A stretch of 11,341 nucleotides of DNA. Origin: Brevipalpus yothersi. Lineage: Eukaryota > Arthropoda > Arachnida > Trombidiformes > Tenuipalpidae. Shown piece after piece: positions 1 to 7,666 of the stretch. The stretch lies in assembly GCA_003956705.1 (NCBI GenBank), contig QZCP01000564.1:9192-20532 (forward strand), read 5' to 3'. How positions within the stretch are numbered: the first letter of the stretch is position 1; the number at the start of each line of letters is the position of its first letter. The translations under genes and the position numbers were made by a program. Below the pieces are notes generated by a model. The model was not told the DNA's origin and did not search any database. It saw only the letters and a program-made list of their open reading frames with translations.

Positions 1-44
<44 letters not shown>
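1..44. repeat. (GA)22 microsatellite, cut by the left edge
   Basis: Twenty-two uninterrupted GA units start at the first base, so the true length is unknown. The tract decays into AAGTTG on the right. Such tracts are typical eukaryotic simple repeats. The next 60 bases (45-106) are unique, mixed sequence with no visible feature. Confidence 0.98.
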
Positions 45-47
<3 letters not shown>

Positions 48-106
48 TTGAATGTTTGTATACGCACCTACTTACCAGTACGAGGTTGCAAAAAGCATGG
101 AGAGAT

Positions 107-607
107 TTAGAGAAAGAGAGAGAAATAGGAAAGAAAAAAGAAACAACACACGAGAAAAGCAAGTGGAATAGAGAAAACAAATAAAATAGCAGGACAAGAA
201 GTAAAGAAACAAGCAGAAAAAACATGCTCTTTACTCTCCTCATTATCCCAATGGAAATGCCAGGAAAGATATAAAATTGAATTCATGAATCCAATAGATG
301 TGCTCACACATGATTCACCTGTTAGTAAAAATGGTGAAACTGTATGGCGAGAAAAAGTTTTCCTGCAAGTCTTTACTATTTGATAGGCCTCCATGGTCTT
401 ACTTCTGTATTGACACTTGTTTTCCCTTCCTCTCCTACTTTTACTTTTACTTTTTCTTCTTCCACTTCTTTTGCTTTTTCTTCCTTTTGCCTCTCCTTCC
501 AATTCCCTTGTCCAAAAGATCCCAATGGTCCATGTAGTTTGTGTGTGTATGGGTATGTGAGTATCGCTTTCACTATAAGCTTGGAGTGTGTGGCATCCAA
601 AACACAT
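107..607 (-). other. Unproven open frame, 166 codons from its first ATG; probably not a gene
   Basis: I do not recognise this frame. From the ATG at 607-605 it runs 166 codons to a TAA; without requiring ATG it extends upstream to about 679. The N-terminal part is ordinary in composition. The middle is a basic, low-complexity K/R/S/G block encoded by the polypurine strand of 418-512. A more normal stretch follows (containing MEAYQIVKTCRKTF). The end is about 35 residues of F/L/C/S-rich hydrophobic sequence encoded by the complement of the GA-rich leader at 107-230, which would score as a membrane segment. A pyrimidine-rich stretch ending in CAG lies just upstream of the ATG on the minus strand and resembles a 3' splice site. 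Against a gene: both odd blocks are by-products of purine/pyrimidine tracts, and a plus-strand frame overlaps most of it. Chance explains it adequately. Confidence 0.1.
418..512. repeat. Polypyrimidine tract with TTTTAC-like units
   Basis: About 95 bases are almost entirely C and T, with short TTTTAC and TTCTTC motifs and only a few interrupting A or G bases. The tract is imperfect, so it looks like an old simple repeat. It keeps four overlapping reading frames open around it, because a pyrimidine run cannot hold a stop codon on either strand. Confidence 0.8.
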
Positions 608-619
608 ACCTGTGGAATG

Positions 620-642
620 AGAAAGAGAGAAAGAGAGAGAAG
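620..642. repeat. Short impure GA tract
   Basis: A run of GAAAGAGAGA-type units, all purine, interrupted by extra A bases. It follows a GT-rich spot at about 539-560. Confidence 0.85.
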
Positions 643-832
643 CCAAGTAAGTGGAAGCACGAAAATTGATCAGAGCCAAGGGATAAGTGACACAAGTAAA
701 AGACTTGATCGGATACAGTCATACAGCTCAGGTCAACGAGACTGTATTACCAAGAGGCTACTATACACCACTGTAAATCGTAAATCAGGATAAAATAAAT
801 ACATACATCGATGCTACTTAAGGTTCCACAAA

Positions 833-852
833 ACACATACATACACACACAC
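833..852. repeat. CA-rich microsatellite (CACATA/CA units)
   Basis: CACATACATACACACACACT-like sequence: a short compound AC repeat mixed with ATAC units. Confidence 0.85.
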
Positions 853-1127
853 TCATTGATGATGAAGTCAGACAAATCCTCTTCGGGGCTCGCCCCCTTG
901 GTCCCGATGTGCCCATATCAATCTGCACGTCTAAATGCCGACATTGGCCTCGAAATGTACACACGCAGACACACGCATTGGCATTCCAAAAATCACATGG
1001 GCCCTAGGTAGAAAGGTTAACAATGCTCCTTTGTGCCCTTTTTTGTGTCCCAGTAACACACATTCTTTTCTCTATGGTGTTTTTTTCTTCCTGTCTCCGG
1101 TTAACGGAAAAGCTAACGCGCAAGTAG

Positions 1128-1146
1128 TGGTGCGTGTGTGTGTATA
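1128..1146. repeat. Short GT microsatellite
   Basis: GTGCGTGTGTGTGTATATA-type run, a short AC/GT-class simple repeat passing into TA. Confidence 0.8.
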
Positions 1147-1330
1147 TATTTTGAGAATGGCACACGTACTGGAGTGGCCTGAACATCCGATCATCCAGGA
1201 AAAGGGAATCCAGCAAGTGTTACTTGGTAGGAAAGTTTGTGTATACTGAGGACACATGCCAAGCGATTGTTCATTAGATTTGGTGACCAGATTCCTTTGA
1301 GATTATCTGTTGAAAAAGCCACAAGAGATT

Positions 1331-1803
1331 GTGGTTTTTTTTCCAAAATCTTCATGTCTTCCACATCTTTCTTAACCATGAGCTACGATTTATCCACTGG
1401 GATAACATACACACATTTATACAATCACTTGATCTTGCTAACTTTCGTGATCATCATTTTTTCTTCTTCTTCTTCTTCTTCACCATTTTGCTTCATAAAC
1501 CTACTCGAGCATACGCTCAAGTGGAACTTTTTCTTTCTTTTCCACTTACATCTTTTGGTATCTTCTCCTCTTTTTTTCCCAGACAAATCTTTCTCCCTAA
1601 GGCTATCATTTGCATGCCTAACCAAATCTTTTATTCGCTCATCTTGTGAATTGCAACAACAAGAAAAAAAGAGAATCAGTCGAATAACGGGCTTCATGAT
1701 GTCTCATTCACTGTTTAACTTGAACACAACAATCTACTATCTTTTCTTCTCTCTCTCATCCACTTTTCTTACCACCTTACTTTCTTCTTCCCTTCCACTC
1801 TGA
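1331..1803. repeat. Pyrimidine-rich block with (TTC)7
   Basis: A patchy C/T-rich region with a clean TTC repeat at 1461-1481 and further C/T-rich stretches near 1525-1590 and 1738-1800. It creates a 188-codon plus-strand frame at 1237-1803 whose product is mostly F/S/L low complexity, and a minus-strand K/E/R frame over the same bases. Neither is taken as a gene. Confidence 0.75.
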
Positions 1804-1920
1804 GAACGAATAATTCCACAGACATTCTCCTCTCTTTCATCCTCTTTTGTCTATTGCATCTTCTTTCCATTAAACGTTTTGCATCTTTATGATGTTACTC
1901 ATCATTCTCTGGATTGCTTC

Positions 1921-1965
1921 AGAGGAAAAGTGCACAGAGAAAGGGAAAGAAAGAGAGAGAACGAG
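1921..1965. repeat. Polypurine tract
   Basis: Impure AGAGGAAAAG, GAAAGGGAAAG and AGAGAGAGAA units, with one GTGCAC interruption. Confidence 0.8.
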
Positions 1966-2056
1966 TAACTGCCTACGAAAGAATAGGGAATAGGAAGAAA
2001 CATCTTCAACCTTGCATCATATTACTTTTCCAAGCTTGTAGCATCATTCTCATTCA

Positions 2057-2073
2057 TCTCTCTCTCTCTCTCT
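2057..2073. repeat. Short (TC)n microsatellite
   Basis: About eight uninterrupted TC units, followed by TTTTG. Confidence 0.9.
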
Positions 2074-2215
2074 TTTGCCCATGAATCTATTCTGCTAAAA
2101 GCAAACAATGCCTATGAATAATTTTGCTTGTTTATTTTGCCTAGCTTTTCTTTTCCCTTTTCCGATGCATACACACATAGCAATCTCTTGAGTTCTCGTG
2201 GCTTGTGTGAGAGTA

Positions 2216-2237
2216 TGTGTGTGTGTATCTGTGTGGA
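2216..2237. repeat. Short TG microsatellite
   Basis: TGTGTGTGTGT followed by ATCTGTGTGG; an imperfect AC/GT-class repeat. Confidence 0.85.
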
Positions 2238-2817
2238 TAGAATAGACATATAAGTGTAATAGATTACTGGTAATTTGCTACATATTCGCCCGATCAAGCG
2301 TTTCCAGATTTGTTAAACGCGCTAATTCCACTTCAAACTCATCATTTTCCGATTCCTCAAGTGTTCTTGTCCATTTATCCACAAGCCAATTGGGCCCAAG
2401 CACCCATTCGAAAACCACTTCAAGCTAACAATGACACCATAGAGACAATGTCTCTTTACACTTGCTTGCCACTCTTTCATTTCAGAATTTCAGATTCTTG
2501 CCTCCCTTCGATCGATTTCGGATCATGATGTTAGAAGAATCGAATAGAATTTCACGATTCTTTTTTCCATTGATCCAATTACGTAAGAATCCAGAATTAC
2601 ATTCGAATGAAAATTTTTGAATACTGATTTTTGCGATATATACAAAAAGTGAAAATTGAACGGTGCCTATTGTTCAGTGTACTGCATATATTCGGATGAG
2701 ATTTTTAGCTCCACATTTCACATGTTCAGATTGAGATGAACATTGATTAGGTTTGTATTTATGATGATGATGGCGATCTAGATGCAAAAGGAAAAGGTCC
2801 TTACAAAATGTGTATGC

Positions 2818-2821
<4 letters not shown>

Positions 2822-2876
<55 letters not shown>
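2822..2876. repeat. (AG)27 microsatellite
   Basis: About 55 uninterrupted bases of AG, decaying on the right into AAAAGAAGGAAGAGG-type purine sequence to about 2901, so the full polypurine tract is about 80 bases. On the complement it encodes a pure S-L run in the frame at 2674-3066, which I reject as coding. Confidence 0.98.
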
Positions 2877-2880
<4 letters not shown>

Positions 2881-3097
2881 AAGGAAGAGGAAGAGAAAAA
2901 GGAACCACTGTAAAGTTGCTTTTGAGCATTTTGTGCTGTTCACTTGTAATTGAAAACCTTCAGCACAGAGGATAAAGATCCACAAGGGATGCTTGCTTGT
3001 TGGAAAGATTCTGGTTAATATAGAGCGAGTAGCGATTGTTTTCATCCGCAATAGCAGTAGCTGCAAAAGGCTATCGTAAATAGGATTGCAGTGAATG

Positions 3098-3199
3098 GGA
3101 AAAAGCGCAAAGAAAGAGAAGAGAGAAAAGAAAGCGAATTTATTCTCCGTGTGTAATTTGAGGGGAAGCCCAGATAAAGAGAGAGAGAAAGAGAAAAGC
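3098..3199. repeat. Degenerate purine-rich tract
   Basis: GA/GAAA units broken by unique bases near 3135-3175; an eroded simple repeat. Confidence 0.6.
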
Positions 3200-3473
3200 G
3201 AGCTTGATAGGAATTATCATGCTTTGCTGGAGTGATTTGACCACATTGGAGAGATGGAGATGAATGAATGGCAAAAAAGCTCAATCAAATTGTAACGGGA
3301 CATAGGGCTGAAGGCTAGTTAGGGAAGTGTATTTTCTAAAACGGGACCTTCAAGGTTGAGGCAAAGGATGAGTTTGAGGGGAGACCATAGAGGAGGACCA
3401 AAAATGACGGATCAGGATAATTGGATTGATTGGGCTGAATTTTGGCCCAAAGCGGTGCTAGCAAGTGTATTGA

Positions 3474-3501
3474 TTCTCTCTTTCTCTCTCTCTCTTCCTT
3501 C
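3474..3501. repeat. Short CT tract
   Basis: CTCTCTTTCTCTCTCTCTCT-type run ending in TCCTTCATC. Confidence 0.85.
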
Positions 3502-3793
3502 ATCAATCGAATCAAATATCAACCTCATCATATGCTCACTGTTCATTTTATCTGCAGTCAGAGAAGGCCTCGATAAACGTGAGCCTCTTTGGAAGGGTGC
3601 CTTTGGATGCTGGAGAAAACATTCGAATATAGCATCACTCAGCATCTCAACATTTGAAATTATCTCTCATTTCTATCTGTAGCTGTCAATTTTAATCATG
3701 ATTTCTGATAAAATGAGCTGAACACTCTCGTTTAGAAAGAATGGAAGAGATGTAAAGAGAAATGTTTTCATCATCGATAGATGTGAAAGATGG

Positions 3794-3845
3794 TGCAAAA
3801 GATGTGAGTAAAATAGGATGCAAAATGAGTCAAAAATGATGCATC
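3794..3845. promoter_or_regulatory. Imperfect repeat carrying two AP-1-like sites
   Basis: TGCAAAA at 3794-3800 and again at 3819-3825 is followed each time by an AP-1-type heptamer: TGAGTAA (3805-3811) and the consensus TGAGTCA (3826-3832), their starts 21 bases apart. A GATGCATC palindrome follows at 3838-3845. The motifs are seen directly. Any regulatory role is inference, because single heptamers occur often by chance. Confidence 0.25.
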
Positions 3846-4137
3846 CAAAGTGATCCGAAAGGAAAGATAGAGTACGAGATGGATGAGGCGTAAAAGATGA
3901 GGAAGGAGGAGAATAATATTGTAGGACCTGTCGTAAAATTTGTTCTCCCAATTGTTCCCTTATTTTGTACACCAAACAGTCATTTGAAGCAAGTAGATCG
4001 GCTAGTGTTTCAAAAGATACAAGTTCTATTGTTTGTCGCTCCAATTGAACACCTCGCAAGGAGTGTCGATGGTACCGCTAGATTTATCCATATGTCGGAT
4101 GGTGTTGGTTGTGTATGTGCTCCAAGTGGTTGTAAAA

Positions 4138-4255
4138 TTTGTGTGTGTATGTGTCATGAGGAGAAAGAAATAAAGAAAGAGAAAAAGATAGAGGCAAACT
4201 GTCGATGGGCATTCAACAAGCGAACAAGAGAGAGAGAGAGAGAAAAGAAGAAATG
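4138..4255. repeat. GT run followed by purine-rich and GA tracts
   Basis: GTGTGTGTATGTGT at 4141-4154, then AGGAGAAAGAAATAAAGAAA-type purine sequence, a unique spacer near 4196-4226, and about eight GA units to 4243 with a GAAAAGAAG tail. Confidence 0.8.
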
Positions 4256-4326
4256 ATGGTGACAAAAACATGAATTGATACGATAAAGTGAACGGGACAA
4301 GAGAGGAATGAATATGCGGGACATTT

Positions 4327-4391
4327 GAGAGAGAGAGAGAGAGAGAGGGTGATTTGAGGATACCTCGGAAAAATATGACAGAGAGAGAGAG
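4327..4391. repeat. Two GA tracts in close succession
   Basis: About eleven GA units at 4327-4348, a spacer of about 30 bases, then about six more at 4379-4391. On the complement both contribute S-L runs to the frame at 4213-4452. Confidence 0.9.
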
Positions 4392-4599
4392 GAACTATTT
4401 TGGCCTCAATAATTTGCTCGAGTGTTGCGTTACTCGGTGGCTTCAAAGCCAACCACCTCCCACTAGTGTCACCCCTCGATGGCCCACTAGCGATGAATTA
4501 CACGCCGTGTCCACATTATTTTTCGCTCCGAGTCCCATATGCTCAGCCAATTCATTGTGCCCATATAAACACATGCATACACAGTGAATAGAAAGATGG

Positions 4600-4735
4600 G
4601 GAGAAAGAGAGAAAGAGAGACAAACCTTTTCGTAACATTTAAAGCCTCAGCATTCAGCTTGCAGTGAATGCAGTGCCGAAGAGGAAGATGAAGAAGTGGG
4701 TGGATGGATGAGGGATGAAAAAGAGAACAAGCAAC
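4600..4735. repeat. Purine-rich patches
   Basis: GAGAAAGAGAGAAAGAGAGA at 4600-4620, and a looser GAAGAGGAAGATGAAGAAG and GATGGATGAGGGATGA stretch at 4676-4730. Confidence 0.7.
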
Positions 4736-4842
4736 TAGTTTGCATCCAATGGACAAAGTCAAATTGAACTTCATTTAGAGCTGCCTTCAACGTGAGCTTC
4801 TCAATTGCAGTCTATCAAGTTCGAATAGAGCCAACAAAATAG

Positions 4843-4858
4843 TACTACTACTACTACT
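4843..4858. repeat. (TAC)n trinucleotide microsatellite
   Basis: Five TAC units and a partial one, followed by TAGGAATACC. A reverse-complement-class run, (AGT)n, occurs at 10435-10446. Confidence 0.9.
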
Positions 4859-5045
4859 AGGAATACCTCCCCCTATGTCCATGAATACGCGACCCTTTTC
4901 ACTACTCTTTGTGGATACTCTTGTGTTGGAGCAATGAATTGATGATGCTGTTTCGGCAAAGCTTCTCTCTTCCTCCTAGCCCGATGGCTATCCTGTAGTG
5001 GAGCTCTTTTTCCGCATCATCCGTTTTCTCCGCATCCCATTCCAA

Positions 5046-5072
5046 GAGGAAGAGAGAGAGAGAAAAAGAGAA
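5046..5072. repeat. Short impure GA tract
   Basis: AAGAGGAAGAGAGAGAGAG and AAAAAGAG units. Confidence 0.85.
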
Positions 5073-5369
5073 TTCAAGTCATTCACTTTCTCTTCTCTTT
5101 TTCATCATCACCATGCTGTTGTTCTCCTGGTCGAAACACTGAAAACATAACGGGACTTCCACTTTGTCGGAGGCCATTTCAGTCCCAAAAACGATACCAG
5201 TCAAGGCTAAAGTATAAAGCACGCACAAAGGCAATTTAAATCTCCCGAGGTGCTACGGATCATTAGTATTTTCAGTCCCTAGACATAGACGCCAGTGTTG
5301 GCCCCGGTAGACCTGGGACTATCGATAGGTATCATGACAAGTTCATTATCGAAACAAGAGGAGAACATG

Positions 5370-5503
5370 AAGAAAAGAGAGAGAGAGAGAAAGAAAGAGA
5401 GATGAATGAACATATGAATAAATGGATAGAAACTGTGAAAGCAGATGAGGATGAGAGAGAAAGAGATTGAAACAAGTTGCAAAAAGAGAGAAGAAGCAAA
5501 GTG
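5370..5503. repeat. Three purine tracts separated by short unique DNA
   Basis: GA/GAAA units at 5370-5402, GAGAGAGAAAGAGA at about 5453-5466, and AAAAAGAGAGAAGAAGCAAA at 5480-5499. The intervening DNA carries an AATAAA (5417-5422), which I do not treat as a polyadenylation site. Confidence 0.8.
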
Positions 5504-5548
5504 AGCATCAATAATGACAACAAACACTACCAAAGGGACTCTTCATTG

Positions 5549-5729
5549 CTCTCTCTTCCAATTCTCATTTCTCTCTCTTTTCTTTCTCTCTTTTTACACA
5601 TAGATCTTTATTTTTATCCACATTTTGCCGATAGTAAAATGAGATGCTTTTTTTTATTTTCTCTCTTTCTCTAAAATCAGATTTGAGAACCCAAAAATTG
5701 CAAAAAAAGAAAAGCAGGAAAGAAAAAAA
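5549..5729. repeat. CT tracts followed by an A-rich purine tract
   Basis: CT-rich at 5549-5596 and 5650-5672, then AAAAAAAGAAAAGCAGGAAA-type purine sequence at 5702-5729. The CT and purine parts lie in opposite sense on one strand. Confidence 0.75.
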
Positions 5730-6148
5730 CTTTTTTCCCATCTCAAAAACCTCAGAGCCAAAAGGACTCTATTCACCTACTCTTTATCTGCATTTCTCTC
5801 TCGATTGCATCTCAATTGTATGCATGTGTGACTTGTATTGCTGATTATTACGGTTATTTAAGCATGGAAATTAGATTTAAACAATAGCTCACTTGGAGGT
5901 GAGACAAAAAACTCTCAAACTAATCACGATGGTTTCATGAACTTAAAGCCACACCAATGAGTGTGGTTGATGATGTGAATATATTTACCATTGTACACAC
6001 AGTGTCTATGTGCAAAGAAAGTTGATGCAAATTTGCCATCTTCTCATTTGATTTGCAATTCAGTTGAAGCCAGTCAATTTGCTATTGCTAAAAACAATTG
6101 TCAATATTGATCAACTTTCTATCATCAATCTACTCTTTTGATTAGAGC

Positions 6149-6183
6149 TTTCTCTCTCTCTCTCTTTCTTTCTTTCTCTCTCC
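6149..6183. repeat. CT/TTTC microsatellite
   Basis: TTTCTCTCTCTCTCTCTTTC followed by TTTCTTTCTCTC; a compound CT and CTTT repeat. Confidence 0.9.
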
Positions 6184-6611
6184 ACTTCCTGGATGTATTC
6201 CCGAATCATCATTGATACCATCATTGATGCATCCTTCCATTGAATCTTTCATCCTTTGATTCTTTTAATTGTCACTCCCACAGCAAACAACATATCAGCA
6301 GAATATACATGTATATATATTCGAAACCTTTTTCAATCAGAATTCATCGTCCAACTAACTTAGATCCTCAGACAAAACTGCTTCCTGCATCCTTAACAGT
6401 CTGCTCTGTTTCTCTTTATCGTATGTTTGACAAAAATCCTCAATCGAGGGCATCCTTACTACTTCACTCCTTCCCTCGAACCCTCACTTTATCAGCCTCT
6501 CGAGCTTCTAAGCACACTAAATGCTCTAATCTATTGCCTGAGGCAATAATTAAGTCAATTTGTTTCCTCTTGTCTGACCACATAGGACAAATCCCAACTT
6601 TTATCGTGTTT

Positions 6612-6641
6612 TCTCTCTCTCTCTCTATCTCTCTCTTTCAA
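6612..6641. repeat. CT microsatellite with one TAT interruption
   Basis: Seven or so CT units, a TAT break and four more units. Confidence 0.9.
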
Positions 6642-6786
6642 TAGCATTCATCATCAAACCCTGTAAGCTCTTCAAATTCTGAGCACACTTGGTTTGCTCT
6701 GCTTTGCAGTGAAGTGATCTTTCAGCGGTTCATTTTGAATGAACACAAGAAGAAGAACAAGTCACACAGTTCAAGTAGCCACAAGC

Positions 6787-6818
6787 ATTTCTCTCTCTTT
6801 CTCTTTCTTTCTCTCTTC
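6787..6818. repeat. Impure CT tract
   Basis: TTTCTCTCTCTTTCTCTTTC followed by TTTCTCTCTTC. Confidence 0.88.
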
Positions 6819-7189
6819 TATCCACATTTTTTTATCAAACGTAACAGCATCTCACGAAAAGCATATAAATATATGGTCGAGATAGATATACGTAATGTTT
6901 ATCGTGCTGCCAAAATTTTCTCTCATCCAGCATGGGATGGCTGGGCAATAGTGATGATGAATCCTCAATAGCAAGTGATTCTATCAGCGAGAACAATACA
7001 TAAGCACATATATACACATGGCAACTTATTCCGGTGTTATGATGAGGCAATTTGTCAAACCATGAATGATATGATTGCCATCATCTTTTGCTTCCTCTTT
7101 TGCCAGTATACTTGGCTGGGTGAAAAATACGAGCACTTAAAAGCATACTGATAAATACGATGGCACTTGGGTTAGTTATTGCTGAATGG

Positions 7190-7316
7190 GAATCCTTCTT
7201 CTTCTTCTCCTTCATCTCTGGTTACTTTTACTTTTGCCTTTCAAATGCTATCCTCATCTCATCTTTTTCTACTTTTCTTTCTTTCTTTCTTTCATCCTCT
7301 CTCTCTCCTCTATGGC
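7190..7316. repeat. Pyrimidine-rich block
   Basis: TTCTTCTTCTTCTCC near 7196, mixed C/T sequence, then TTTCTTTCTTTCTTTC at about 7275-7290 and CTCTCTCTCC. It keeps all three plus frames open and produces F/L/S-rich products, which I do not accept as proteins. Confidence 0.8.
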
Positions 7317-7438
7317 CCATTCCGAAAAGACGCTTCACTCACATATACACAAAAAAATTACTCTCCAAGGTGCACTCAAGTTAATCATAGGTATGACCCG
7401 TTCATTAATGACAGCCACCGATACATGAGCTCACTTTA

Positions 7439-7482
7439 CTCTCTCTCTCTCTCTCTCTCTCTTTCTTTCTCTTTCTTTCTTC
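7439..7482. repeat. (CT)12 microsatellite with CTTT tail
   Basis: Twelve uninterrupted CT units (7439-7462), then TTCTTTCTCTTTCTTTCTTC. It faces the GA tract at 7595-7663 across a spacer of 112 bases. Confidence 0.95.
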
Positions 7483-7577
7483 TTGGGTCCAATCTTCTTA
7501 TTGTTGTCATGTTTGACGTTCAGCTTGGAAATATATATCCGAAAAAAATGGGCAAAAGAGATACAAATCTTTGGACA

Positions 7578-7585
7578 TATATAAG
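7578..7585 (+). promoter_or_regulatory. TATA-like box just upstream of a GA tract
   Basis: TATATAAG lies 9 bases before the long GA tract. The motif is clear, but AT-rich DNA produces it often. There is no supported gene downstream, so a promoter role is unproven. Confidence 0.12.
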
Positions 7586-7592
7586 AGTCAAC

Positions 7593-7594
<2 letters not shown>

Positions 7595-7663
<69 letters not shown>
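7595..7663. repeat. (GA)34 microsatellite, the longest complete tract in the window
   Basis: Sixty-nine uninterrupted bases of GA, ending in TAGCGTC. Its plus translation is R-E repeats and its minus translation is S-L repeats; both inflate frames crossing it (7179-7697 plus, 7520-7900 minus). Confidence 0.98.

Positions 7664-7666
<3 letters not shown>

Larger units (their letters stand above)
344..793 (+). other. Unproven open frame, 149 codons; probably not a gene
   Basis: It starts at a real ATG (MARKSFPASLYYLIG) and ends at the TAA at 791-793. The start is hydrophobic. Residues of about 25-55 are F/S/T/P low-complexity sequence encoded by the pyrimidine tract 418-512. A mixed middle contains several cysteines, an RKRERERS block comes from the purine tract 620-642, and the tail is hydrophilic. 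I recognise no domain. A TATA-like TATAAAA at 270-276 lies upstream and an AATAAA at 794-799 directly follows the stop, which is the only gene-like context. Upstream ATGs in another frame (298-537) and a T at position -3 count against efficient use. It overlaps the minus-strand frame at 107-607, so both cannot be the coding strand. Confidence 0.1.
643..1330. other. Unique, slightly GC-richer stretch; no gene supported
   Basis: Contents: a CA/TACA run at 833-852, a small GGGG/CCCC stem at 885-896, a GT run at 1128-1146, and otherwise unique DNA. Two overlapping ATG frames cross it. One of 50 codons at 859-1011 encodes MMKSDKSSSGLAPL and onward. One of 104 codons at 935-1249 encodes MPTLASKCTHADTR and onward. 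The second has no low-complexity sequence, but its length is what chance predicts for a window of this size and composition. I recognise neither product. Confidence 0.6.
1966..2821. other. Intergenic or intronic unique DNA with two short microsatellites
   Basis: Contains a TC run at 2057-2073 and a TG run at 2216-2237. The rest is AT-leaning unique sequence, including a TTC/GAA-rich patch at about 2490-2620 and an ATGATGATGATGG run near 2761. Reading frames here do not exceed about 75 codons. I see no gene, RNA gene or transposon end. Confidence 0.65.
2877..3793. other. Intergenic or intronic DNA with purine patches
   Basis: Holds a broad purine-rich patch at about 3098-3199 (GAAAGAGAAGAG, AGAGAGAGAAAG) and a CT patch at 3474-3501. 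Between them the DNA is unique. A splice-acceptor-like site (pyrimidine-rich, ending CTGCAG) sits at about 3530-3558. A frame of about 24 codons follows it to a TAG, too short to support an exon. Confidence 0.6.
3846..4391. other. Unique DNA passing into GA-rich tracts; no gene supported
   Basis: The first half (to about 4135) is unique. A plus-strand frame at 3897-4256 begins at an ATG (MRKEENNIVGPVVKF), runs 119 codons and ends in an R/E/K low-complexity tail from the GA tract. A minus-strand frame at 3673-4059 overlaps it and opens only at a TTG. Neither resembles a family I know. The second half is repeats: GT at 4138-4154, purine-rich at 4160-4195, GA at 4227-4243, GA at 4327-4348 and GA at 4379-4391. 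Confidence 0.6.
4392..5045. other. GC-richer unique block, open in several frames; no gene assigned
   Basis: At 4392-4570 the DNA has few A/T-only codons and stays open in at least four frames. A plus frame reads LASIICSSVALLGGFK from 4400; a minus frame reads SGPSRGDTSGRWLALK over the same bases. That several frames are open together points to base composition, not to selection on one frame. Further right lie an acceptor-like CAG at about 4663 with a short E/D-rich frame behind it (4636-4765), a (TAC)n run at 4843-4858, and unique DNA to 5045. A TATAAA is present at 4564-4569 without a clear initiator. Confidence 0.5.
5046..5733. other. Unique block flanked by GA and CT tracts; no gene supported
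   Basis: A GA patch at 5046-5072 is followed by a mainly unique block to about 5340. That block contains TATAAA at 5213-5218, the decamer TTTCAGTCCC twice (5177-5186 and 5270-5279), a 10-base palindrome CTATCGATAG at 5319-5328 (it contains TATCGATA, the fly DRE motif) and a short plus frame at 5267-5407 reading SLDIDASVGPGRPGTIDR. Purine tracts follow at 5370-5402, 5453-5466 and 5480-5503, then CT at 5549-5596 and 5650-5672, and purine at 5702-5729. Confidence 0.55.
5734..7189. other. Long unique stretch with three CT tracts; no gene supported
   Basis: CT-class tracts lie at 6149-6183, 6612-6641 and 6787-6818. A CCACAC/GTGTGG stem is at 5952-5969. Plus frames at 6240-6644 (134 codons, N/S/H-rich) and 6714-6971 have no ATG start near their beginnings that would favour translation. 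The second follows an acceptor-like CTCTGCTTTGCAG ending at 6709, reads SEVIFQRFILNEHKKKNK, crosses the CT tract and ends AWDGWAIVMMNPQ. I do not recognise either. Confidence 0.6.

Noticed and set aside
935..1249. 104-codon ATG frame without low complexity
   Set aside because: Its length is about the longest frame expected by chance in this much AT-leaning DNA, and I recognise no domain.
1237..1803. 188-codon plus-strand open frame
   Set aside because: Most of it runs through pyrimidine-rich DNA that cannot contain stop codons; the product is F/S/L low complexity with no recognisable domain.
2674..3066. 130-codon minus-strand frame with a long S-L repeat
   Set aside because: The S-L block is the translation of the (AG)27 microsatellite; the flanks are unremarkable.
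3559..3632. Acceptor-like CTGCAG followed by a short open frame (SEKASINVSLFGRVPLDAG)
   Set aside because: Only about 24 codons before a stop, no partner exon, and pyrimidine-AG sites are very common in this pyrimidine-rich window.
908..4566. Shared 11-mer TGTGCCCATAT at 908-918 and 4556-4566
   Set aside because: Around a dozen shared 11-mers are expected by chance in 11 kb, and the flanks do not match.
4636..4765. Short E/D-rich open frame after TTGCAG
   Set aside because: The acidic residues simply translate a purine-rich patch; no donor site and only 43 codons.
4810..4835. GTTCGAATAG resembling a tRNA B box
   Set aside because: No matching A box or cloverleaf arms in the preceding 60 bases.
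5177..5279. TTTCAGTCCC repeated 93 bases apart
   Set aside because: A 10-base match at this spacing is expected about once by chance in this window; flanks differ.
5319..5328. CTATCGATAG palindrome containing the fly DRE motif TATCGATA
   Set aside because: About ten 10-base palindromes are expected by chance here, and there is no supported gene start nearby.
5267..5407. Short open frame reading SLDIDASVGPGRPGTIDR after an acceptor-like TTTTCAG
   Set aside because: Forty-six codons, the last part is GA-tract sequence, no clear donor site and no family match.
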